Positions 6,319 through 12,829 of a stretch of 53,474 nucleotides of DNA are shown piece by piece (position 1 is the first letter of the stretch; the number at the start of each line of letters is the position of its first letter). The stretch is from positions 1 to 53,474 of IMG/VR virus record IMGVR_UViG_3300021519_000014; one strand, 5' to 3'. A program made the translations under genes and the position numbers. The stretch is from a virus. The notes below the pieces were generated by a model, which was not told the origin of the DNA, did no database searches, and was given only the letters and a program-made list of their open reading frames with translations.

Positions 6319-6828
6319 ATGGCTTTGCATGAGCAATCCGTAGGTGCTTCTGACGAGTGGTATACACCGCCGCATGTTTTCGCCGCGCTGGGCGAACAGT
6401 TCGACGTCGACGTTGCGTCCCCCGGCGCTGGGATCGTGCCGTGGATACCGGCGCAGTCCTGTATAACAGCGCGAAGCTTGACCGAAACATGGGCCGGGTT
6501 TGTGTGGATGAACCCTCCGTTTGGCGGCCGTAATGGGCTGGTGCCGTGGCTCGATAAATTTGTGAAGCACGGCAACGGCGTGTGTCTGGTACCCGACAGA
6601 ACATCGGCGCCGTGGTGGCAGCAGTGGGCTCCTGTTATGGGCGCGGTTCTGTTTGTCAGCCCGAAGCTGAAGTTCATTTCCGCCAAAGGTGTCGCGGGTA
6701 AAAGCCCTGCGCAGGGAACGTGCCTCGGCGGAATAGGCCCTCGGGGTGTTGTTGCTGTGACGCGCGCAGCCGCTACTCTCGGGGTGTTGATGACCCCTCA
6801 AACACCGCGTCCTGCACCTCGGCTTTGA
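6319..6828 (+). CDS. dam: Phage DNA N6-adenine methyltransferase (Dam family)
   Basis: Residues 11-18 read SDEWYTPP, then FDVDVAS, then WMNPPFGG near residue 60: the two signature motifs of the phage Dam family (PF05869), where NPPF is the catalytic loop. At 169 residues it matches the usual family length. It transfers methyl groups to adenine in DNA, probably shielding phage DNA from restriction or marking it for regulation. Start ATG 6319 follows GAGG. Its last 56 bases overlap the 3' end of the convergent helicase gene, so its C-terminal tail (LMTPQTPRPAPRL) is read from DNA shared with that gene. Confidence 0.85.
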   Translation: MALHEQSVGASDEWYTPPHVFAALGEQFDVDVASPGAGIVPWIPAQSCITARSLTETWAGFVWMNPPFGGRNGLVPWLDKFVKHGNGVCLVPDRTSAPWWQQWAPVMGAVLFVSPKLKFISAKGVAGKSPAQGTCLGGIGPRGVVAVTRAAATLGVLMTPQTPRPAPRL

Positions 6829-8107
6829 ACGTGAGGCGCGGGTAGACCGTGTCCTCCTCGACAGTGTCGACGGCGACGGTCGCGTAGCTGATCGTCTCCG
6901 GGGCCTTCTGGCCCTCGCGGGCCAGCCGCATGATCGTCTGGTCAAAATGGTCGAGCGACCACGGCAGCGAACACCAGCAGACCACATGCCCGCCGAATTG
7001 AAGATTAAGCCCGTGGCTGAATGCCGCCGGATGCGCGATCAGCACGCGCAGCCGCCTTGCGTTCCAATCCTCGACGGCCGCAGCGGCGACCTTGCGCGTC
7101 GTGCCGCTCCCCAGCACCGGCGCATCAGGATAGCGCAGCCGCAGCTCGTCGAGCTGCTCCCGGTAGTCGTAGACGAGCAGCACGGGCGACGTCTGCACGT
7201 CCACAACATCGCAGATGGCGTCGACGCGGAACATGTCGAGGCGCTTGCCTTCACCCGTCTCGTCGTAGACGAAGCCGGCGCAGACCTGCCGCATCTTGTT
7301 GACGACCTGCGCCCGGCCGCCGGGCATCATGACCTCGCCCTCGATGTCGGCGACGCTCGTCTTGTCGAGTTCCTCGTAGACGCGCCGGATGTCGGGGGGC
7401 AGGTCGACCGGAACCTTGACGTGGCGCACGGGAGGCGGCGCCCAGTTCTCAGGCGACAGGATGAACGTCATGTCGGAGATCTTCGCGAGCGTCTTCTCCA
7501 GCGTCCCCTTGCGGCACTTCCACACGTTCTCCGTCTGCTCCCACATGTTCGCCGCGCGCCACTTGACCCAGTCGCGGCCGAGCCTGCGGCCGTGGTCGAT
7601 GATGCGCGTCTGCGCGAACAGGTCTTCGGGCCCGTTGGGTACGGGCGACCCGGTGAGGCCGATGCGGACCTTCATGTGATCCGTATGCTTCAGCGTCGGG
7701 CGCCACTTTGCGCTGGTGGGCCCCTTGAACTTCGACAGCTCGTCGACCACGAGACAGTCGAAGGCCTTGCTGTGCTTCTCAAGGAAGTCGACGAGGTTCT
7801 CATGGTTCACGACGACGATGTCGCCCTCGGCCGCATCACGCTCAGCAGGCGTGCCCGTCGCGACGGCGATCCGCAGGTGTCGCAGGTGTTCCCACTTCGC
7901 GCCCTCCTGCTGCCACACCAGTTCAGCGACGCGCAGAGGCGCCGTCACCAGCACACGGCGCACGGTGCCGTCGGCGAGCATCTCGCTCAACGCCGTCAGC
8001 GTAACCAAAGTCTTTCCGGCACCCGGGCGAGCAAAAATCATGCTCTCGTTGCGTTCGTAGATGTGTGTGATTGCCTGCTGCTGTACAGGCCTGATTGCTA
8101 CGGACAT
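6773..8107 (-). CDS. SNF2-like superfamily 2 DNA helicase/translocase
   Basis: The 444-residue protein has Walker A ARPGAGKT (about residues 26-33), motif II DELSKFKG (about 127), motif III LTGSP (about 153), and motif VI QTIMRLAREGQ near residue 400. This is the compact phage SNF2 type that normally travels with VRR-NUC, DUF2800, DUF2815 and PolA genes, all present here. It hydrolyses ATP to move along or remodel DNA during replication or recombination. It is encoded opposite to those partners. Its ATG overlaps the end of VRR-NUC by 10 bases, so the two form one leftward operon. Confidence 0.88.
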   Translation of the reverse strand: MSVAIRPVQQQAITHIYERNESMIFARPGAGKTLVTLTALSEMLADGTVRRVLVTAPLRVAELVWQQEGAKWEHLRHLRIAVATGTPAERDAAEGDIVVVNHENLVDFLEKHSKAFDCLVVDELSKFKGPTSAKWRPTLKHTDHMKVRIGLTGSPVPNGPEDLFAQTRIIDHGRRLGRDWVKWRAANMWEQTENVWKCRKGTLEKTLAKISDMTFILSPENWAPPPVRHVKVPVDLPPDIRRVYEELDKTSVADIEGEVMMPGGRAQVVNKMRQVCAGFVYDETGEGKRLDMFRVDAICDVVDVQTSPVLLVYDYREQLDELRLRYPDAPVLGSGTTRKVAAAAVEDWNARRLRVLIAHPAAFSHGLNLQFGGHVVCWCSLPWSLDHFDQTIMRLAREGQKAPETISYATVAVDTVEEDTVYPRLTFKAEVQDAVFEGSSTPRE

Positions 8108-8361
8108 ATGCTTTCAAAATCCAATACGTTATCGATGACGTGTACTTCAAATCCTAATGCACGCAGCCGCGAATGCCAAGCCGCCTGCAGCGGCGTCGGC
8201 TTCTTGCCGGGTGCCTTGAATTCGATGAACACGACGCGGCCGCCGGCGGACAGCATGAGACGGTCTGGGACACCCGGATACCCCTGAACTTCAAGTTTCC
8301 AGAACACATGCCCGCGGGCTTTGGCGAACTTCCGGCACTTCGCTTCTATGTGCTTTTCCAC
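8098..8361 (-). CDS. VRR-NUC domain nuclease
   Basis: The 87-residue protein is a complete minimal VRR-NUC fold: GYPGVPDRLML then VVFIEFKAPGKKPTPLQ, in which the Asp and the E-x-K form the PD-(D/E)XK metal centre. Such stand-alone phage nucleases act as Holliday-junction or flap-type enzymes with the adjacent SNF2 helicase. The start is GTG at 8361; no strong ribosome site is seen. It is divergent from the DUF2800 gene across a 71-base gap. Confidence 0.85.
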   Translation of the reverse strand: MEKHIEAKCRKFAKARGHVFWKLEVQGYPGVPDRLMLSAGGRVVFIEFKAPGKKPTPLQAAWHSRLRALGFEVHVIDNVLDFESICP

Positions 8362-8373
8362 GCTTCAAGTTAT

Positions 8374-8407
8374 CACGCTTGACGACAGCGTGTCACGAGG
8401 CGTAGCT
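8374..8407 (+). promoter_or_regulatory. Candidate promoter for the DUF2800 operon, with inverted repeat
   Basis: TTGACG (8379-8384) is followed 18 bases later by TAGCTT (8403-8408), a weak -10. CACGCT (8374-8379) and AGCGTG (8386-8391) form an inverted repeat over the -35. The divergent gene arrangement makes a promoter here necessary. Confidence 0.4.
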
Positions 8408-8432
8408 TCCCGCCATCAAACAGGAGACAAGA

Positions 8433-9551
8433 TTGCAACACGCACCCTTCGGATCGTCGACTGCCGAGCGCGTCATCAACTGCCCCGGCTCCGTCGCCCT
8501 CTCAGCCAAATCACCCGAACAGCCCGCGAGCGAATACGCCGCGAAGGGCAGCGCGCAGCACGCCCTGATCGAGCACCTCCTGCTTGAAGGCGGCGAGCCC
8601 AAGGACTTCATCGGCGCGATGTTCGCCGGCGTCGAGATCGACGAGGAGTTGTCCGACGGCGTCAAGATCGCGCTCGACGCAGCCGAGAAGCTCCTCGAAG
8701 ATTTCGCCGGCGACCAGCTCGTCGAGCAGCGGCTTGTCATCGTCGAGAACGAGATCTTCGGCACCGGCGACGTCATCGGCATTTCAGGCGACGGGACGCG
8801 CGCCCTGATCGCGGATCACAAGTTCGGCTACGTGGAAGTCTCCCCCGACAGTTTGCAGTTGAAGTTCCTCGCCGCCGCGCTGCTCGCGGATCCCGCGATG
8901 GCCGCCGTCGCGAAAGACATCGAGGAGTTCGAGTTGGCGATCATCCAGCCCGCCTTCGACCCGTGCGTCACGAAGGCGACGGTGACGCGCGCCGAAGTCG
9001 AGGTCTTCCTGCGCACGATCAAGCTGGCGCACTCGGCCAGCAAGGTACCCTCCGCAGAAGTCCGCATTGGCAAGTGGTGCAAGTGGTGTCGCGCCAAGGC
9101 GATCTGCCCCGCGCAGCGCCAGATGTTCGCGGACCTGATCGACGTGAAGGTTCACCCCGGCTGGTCGCCCGCGGAGCTGGGCGACATGCTGGTCAAGGCG
9201 AAGCAGGTCGAAGACCTGATCGAGAGCATCAAGGAGCGCGTGAAGCACGAGCTGGCGAACGGCAGGACCGTGCCGGGCTGGCGCCTCAAGGCGGGCTCGA
9301 CGCGCATGGCGTGGGCCCAGAGCGTCAAGGATACCATCGCCGCGCTGCGGGGCCTCGGGCTCAAGGGCGACAAGGCCATTCAACCCATCACCCCGGCGGC
9401 CGCCAAGAAGGCGCTGGGAGAGCTTCCCGACGATCTCGTCGTGAAGAACACGAGCGCGCCTTCGCTCGCTCGTGACACCGACGCCGCAGACGCTGTCCTG
9501 CCGGTGGCGGCCTTTGCAAAGGCAGCAGCACTGTTAGAAGGAACTAGGTAA
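8433..9551 (+). CDS. DUF2800 family PD-(D/E)XK nuclease (RecB/Cas4-like)
   Basis: The 372-residue protein begins at TTG 8433, six bases after AGGAG. N-terminal signature: SSTAERVINCPGSVALS. GTGDVIG and IADHKFG (about residues 110-132) supply the D...DxK catalytic residues. Four cysteines include RIGKWCKWCRAKAICPAQ near residue 210, matching an iron-sulfur cluster of the RecB/Cas4 type. It probably processes DNA ends during phage recombination or replication. It is followed without gap by the ssDNA-binding gene. Confidence 0.88.
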   Translation: MQHAPFGSSTAERVINCPGSVALSAKSPEQPASEYAAKGSAQHALIEHLLLEGGEPKDFIGAMFAGVEIDEELSDGVKIALDAAEKLLEDFAGDQLVEQRLVIVENEIFGTGDVIGISGDGTRALIADHKFGYVEVSPDSLQLKFLAAALLADPAMAAVAKDIEEFELAIIQPAFDPCVTKATVTRAEVEVFLRTIKLAHSASKVPSAEVRIGKWCKWCRAKAICPAQRQMFADLIDVKVHPGWSPAELGDMLVKAKQVEDLIESIKERVKHELANGRTVPGWRLKAGSTRMAWAQSVKDTIAALRGLGLKGDKAIQPITPAAAKKALGELPDDLVVKNTSAPSLARDTDAADAVLPVAAFAKAAALLEGTR

Positions 9552-10238
9552 ATGAGCAATCAAATGAGCCTCTTCTCGAACGGGGGCCTCCCCCCGGCTG
9601 ACCGCAACGCCTACAAGCAGTCGATCAAGGCGATGTCGGCCGCGGCGAAGTCGACGATGGGCGGCATGCCGTTCCTGCGCATGGGCAAGGACGGCGAGTG
9701 GGTCTACGGCGCCGACAACACCGAGGTCGAGGAGAACAGCCTCTGGGCCGTGAACCCGTTCTCGATGGCCCTCGGCTTCATCGCGTGGGGGACCGGGGCG
9801 CAGGAGGGCACCGTGCTGGGCGAGCAGCTGGCTCGCGTCGGCGAGGTGCCGGTGCAGCGGGGCAACCTGCAGGACGTCGGGGCCGAGTGGACGCCGTGCT
9901 GCGCGTTCGAGCTGGTCTGCCTCACCGGCGAGGATAAGGGGACGCACGTCCTCTACAAGACCAACTCGGTCGGCGGCCGCCGCGCGTTCGCCGACATGAT
10001 GCAGCTGGTTGCGGCAGCGATGGAGGACGAGGCCGAGGGCAAGTGCGTCCCCATCGTCAACCTCGACTGCGACAGCTACCCGCACAAGAAGTACGGCAAG
10101 ATCTACACGCCGATCTTCGACATCAAGAAGTGGGTCATGACCGACGCCGAGGAGCTTGGGGGCGCGCCGGCCAAGGAAGAGGTGGAGGCACCGGCGAAGC
10201 CTGCCGAGGAGGGCACGGTTCGTCGCCGCCGTCGCTGA
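9552..10238 (+). CDS. DUF2815 family ssDNA-binding protein
   Basis: The 228-residue protein resembles DUF2815, a family related to T7 gp2.5 single-stranded DNA-binding proteins. The core is an OB-fold beta barrel. Its tail is unusual for gp2.5: an acidic stretch (TDAEELGGAPAKEEVEAPAK) followed by a basic end (RRRRR-like). It starts immediately after the DUF2800 stop, so the nuclease and SSB are coupled. It should coat ssDNA and recruit the polymerase and primase-helicase. A strong terminator follows the gene. Confidence 0.85.
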   Translation: MSNQMSLFSNGGLPPADRNAYKQSIKAMSAAAKSTMGGMPFLRMGKDGEWVYGADNTEVEENSLWAVNPFSMALGFIAWGTGAQEGTVLGEQLARVGEVPVQRGNLQDVGAEWTPCCAFELVCLTGEDKGTHVLYKTNSVGGRRAFADMMQLVAAAMEDEAEGKCVPIVNLDCDSYPHKKYGKIYTPIFDIKKWVMTDAEELGGAPAKEEVEAPAKPAEEGTVRRRRR

Positions 10239-10247
10239 AGCCTGACT

Positions 10248-10280
10248 GGGGGCGGCCTATGGCCGCCCCCTTTTCTTTTT
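10248..10280 (+). terminator. Rho-independent terminator between SSB and polymerase genes
   Basis: A perfect 10-bp stem (10248-10257 with 10261-10270, G5CGGCC arm) with a TAT loop is followed by TTTTCTTTTT (10271-10280). The polymerase ribosome site follows immediately, so the stem may cut polymerase expression relative to SSB. Confidence 0.9.
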
Positions 10281-10292
10281 ATGGAGAATAGC

Positions 10293-12821
10293 ATGGGATT
10301 GATACTGAGTTTGGACTATGAGACGCAAAGCGCGCTCGACCTGACCAAGATCGGCGCTTACCGCTACGCCCAGAGCGCCAAGATCATGTGCGCCGGCTAC
10401 GCGATCTACGAAGAGAACACGTTCAAGCCCGAAATGGTGAAGCCGTGGCGCGCTTGGAAGGGCGAGCCGATGCCGGGCGACCTGCTCGCGGCGCTGTCCG
10501 ACGAGAGCGTCAGGAAGTTCGCGTGGAACGCCCAGTTCGAGCGCCTGATCACGCTGCACGCCGCGGGCCTCGCGGTGCCGCAGGAGCAGTGGTTTTGCAC
10601 CGCCGCGCGCGCCCGCGCCTCGGCCTACCCCGGCAAGCTGGACCTGTGCGCGAAGGCGCTGGCGATCCCGCAGAAGAAGGATCTGGCGGGCGGCAAGCTG
10701 ATGAAGAAGCTCTCGACTGAGGGCACCGGGACCGAGGAGGAGTACGAGCGCGTCCTCGAATACTGCATGCAGGATGTTGTCGTCGAGGCGACCATCGGCA
10801 TGGTCGTCCGCGACCTGACACGCGAGGAGTGGAAGGACTACCACGTCTGCGAGCGCATGAACGACCGCGGCATTCCCATCGACGCCGATCTGGCGCGCGC
10901 GGCGCAGAGCTATGCCGAGGTCGAGGCGGCAGAAATTGCCAAGGAATTAAATGCCGCGACGGGCGGCGCGATCACCAGCGCGAAGCAGTTCGCCCGCATC
11001 AAGCAGTGGGTCGCCGTGAAGGCGCCCGAGATTGCCGAGCAGTTTACCGACGAGGAGACGGGCAAGTTCTCGCTCGACAGGTCGGCGCGCACCGCCATCT
11101 TCGAGAGCGACCTGAACCTCAGCGAGGAAGTCCGCGAGGTGCTGGAGCTGATCGACGACGCCGGGCGCGCGAGCACGGCCAAGTACGCCGCCATCGAGAA
11201 CCGCACCGACACCGACGGCCGGTTGCGCGGCGCGTACCTGTTCAACGGTGCGGGGCAGACTGGCAGATACTCCGCCATGGGATTTCAGCCGCATAATCTG
11301 GTGCGCGACAAGCTCGACAACAGCGGCGACGTGATCGAGGCCGTGCTCGACGGGGCCTCTGCCGACGAGGTCACGACGCTCTCCGGGCAGAACATGCTGA
11401 CGACGCTGGCGCGCATGCTGCGCCCGACCATCGTCGCGGAGAACGGCAACGTGCTGGTCTGGGCCGACTACTCGGCCGTCGAGGCACGCGCCCTGCCGTG
11501 GCTCTCGGGGACACAGGACGCGGAGCCCCTGCTCGATCTCTTCCGCAAGAACGAGGACGTCTACAAGCACGCGGCGTCGGGCATCTACGGCGTGCGCGCA
11601 GACGCTGTAGACAAGGCGCAGAGGCAAATCGGAAAAATTTCCACATTGGCTCTAGGGTACGGCGGCGGAGCAAACGCCTTCCGCAAGATGGCGCGCGCCT
11701 ACGGTCTGAAGATCACCGACACCGTCGCAGAAGAGATCAAGGTCGCGTGGCGTCTGGCGAACCCGTGGGCGAAGACTTTCTGGCGCGATCTGGAGACGGC
11801 AGCGATCCTCGCTGTGCGCCACCCCGGCGACGTCGCAGAGGCGGGTCGCATCAAGTACCTGATGCACGGCGACATGCTCTACGCGCTGCTGCCCTGCGGG
11901 CGCCTGATCGCGTACCCGGAAGTCGAGCTGGTGGAGATCGAGGGCAAGTACGGCCCGCAGCCTCGCCTGACGGCGCTGAAGGCCTCGATGCACCCGAAGA
12001 AGGGCGAGACGGCGTGGCCCCGCGTTGCACTCTATGGTGGTCTGCTCGCCGAGAACTGCCTCGCCGGTGACACGGAAGTGCTGACGCCCGATGGATGGGT
12101 CGAACTGGCCGATGTGGGCGCGCGTCCCGTGTGGGATGGTGTCGAATTCGTGCGGCACGACGGCGTCATCGCCAAGGGTATTCGGTTGACCGGCAGGCTG
12201 GACGGGGTCCGCCTGACGTCGGATCATAAAGTGCTCACTGCGAAAGGATGGGTCGATGCCTCGGAAGCGGAAGGATTTGACAGGGCAAGTGTTCGGGCGC
12301 TTGACGGCTATAGCGCCGGTGGACAGCGCGCAGGGGTATGGGCCAGAGAATTGCCGCTGGGCTACGCGAGCGGAGCAGGCGCGGAATACCCGACGCTCCC
12401 GGTTCATCGACACACCATGGGGGCGCATGATGGTGGCGGGCGCAGCGGAACGGTCGGGCATCGGGGTGACGACATTGCTGTACCGTTTGGGGCGTGGGAA
12501 CCCGCTGTTCACGAAGCCGTCTACGACATCCTGAATTGCGGCCCTCGACAGAGGTTTGTTGTGCGCGGCCATTCGGGTCCTTTCATCGTGCACAACTGCA
12601 CGCAGGCATTCTGCGCCTCCCTGCTGCGCACCGCCGTGCGCCACCTCGACGACGCCGGGTGGCCCGTCGTCATGCACACGCACGACGAGGTTCTCGTTGA
12701 AGTCGGGGAGGATGAGATCGAGGAGGCCAAGGCAGCGTTGCAGGAGGCGATGCTGACGAACCCGTGGCCGGACTTACCCCTTGCCGCCGAACCGGAGTAC
12801 GGATACAGCTACGACAAGTAG
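10293..12821 (+). CDS. polA: Family A DNA polymerase interrupted by an intein
   Basis: ATG 10293 is chosen over ATG 10281 because GGAG lies between them. Residues 1-180 form a DnaQ-like 3'-5' exonuclease (DYET, WNAQFE, and EYCMQD with the third Asp). Polymerase motif A is VWADYSAVEARAL (about 388), motif B RQIGKISTLALGYGGG (about 443) and motif C THDEVLVEV (about 792). A 180-residue intein (12057-12596) separates motifs B and C; without it the enzyme is 662 residues, normal for phage PolA. Protein splicing is required for an active enzyme. It replicates the phage genome with the primase-helicase that follows. Confidence 0.93.
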   Translation: MGLILSLDYETQSALDLTKIGAYRYAQSAKIMCAGYAIYEENTFKPEMVKPWRAWKGEPMPGDLLAALSDESVRKFAWNAQFERLITLHAAGLAVPQEQWFCTAARARASAYPGKLDLCAKALAIPQKKDLAGGKLMKKLSTEGTGTEEEYERVLEYCMQDVVVEATIGMVVRDLTREEWKDYHVCERMNDRGIPIDADLARAAQSYAEVEAAEIAKELNAATGGAITSAKQFARIKQWVAVKAPEIAEQFTDEETGKFSLDRSARTAIFESDLNLSEEVREVLELIDDAGRASTAKYAAIENRTDTDGRLRGAYLFNGAGQTGRYSAMGFQPHNLVRDKLDNSGDVIEAVLDGASADEVTTLSGQNMLTTLARMLRPTIVAENGNVLVWADYSAVEARALPWLSGTQDAEPLLDLFRKNEDVYKHAASGIYGVRADAVDKAQRQIGKISTLALGYGGGANAFRKMARAYGLKITDTVAEEIKVAWRLANPWAKTFWRDLETAAILAVRHPGDVAEAGRIKYLMHGDMLYALLPCGRLIAYPEVELVEIEGKYGPQPRLTALKASMHPKKGETAWPRVALYGGLLAENCLAGDTEVLTPDGWVELADVGARPVWDGVEFVRHDGVIAKGIRLTGRLDGVRLTSDHKVLTAKGWVDASEAEGFDRASVRALDGYSAGGQRAGVWARELPLGYASGAGAEYPTLPVHRHTMGAHDGGGRSGTVGHRGDDIAVPFGAWEPAVHEAVYDILNCGPRQRFVVRGHSGPFIVHNCTQAFCASLLRTAVRHLDDAGWPVVMHTHDEVLVEVGEDEIEEAKAALQEAMLTNPWPDLPLAAEPEYGYSYDK
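12057..12596 (+). mobile_element. Intein (Hint domain) inside the DNA polymerase
   Basis: It starts at Cys after LLAEN with block A CLAGDTEVLTPDGWVEL. Block B is RLTSDHKVLTAKGW (T-x-x-H). Blocks F and G are VYDILNCGPRQRFVV and GPFIVHN, with the +1 extein residue Cys 12597. All residues for splicing are present: Cys1, block B Thr/His, the penultimate His, the terminal Asn and Cys+1. At 180 residues it is a mini-intein without an in-frame endonuclease. Its insertion site (LLAEN/CTQAF) is the conserved helix between motifs B and C, a typical choice for an intein. Confidence 0.92.
12256..12534 (+). pseudogene. Internally deleted HNH homing endonuclease ORF, out of frame within the intein
   Basis: The 92-codon ORF is in the +1 frame relative to the polymerase. 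It begins MPRKRKDLTGQVFGRLTAIA, the N-terminal signature of phage HNH/AP2-type endonucleases. It then jumps to GYGPENCRWATRAEQARNTR, the C-terminal part of the HNH core, and continues with the usual HTH-like tail (AAERSGIGVTTLLYRLGRG). The middle, about 80-100 residues with the zinc ligands and catalytic His, is missing, with the junction near PVDSAQ. As a nuclease it is probably dead, but the start, stop and DNA-binding tail are intact, so a small DNA-binding product is possible. Confidence 0.8.
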
Positions 12822-12829
12822 AGGTTGAT

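Noticed and set aside
11652-12683. Long minus-strand ORF across the intein
   Set aside because: It is antisense to polA motifs B and C and the intein blocks, with no recognisable protein pattern.
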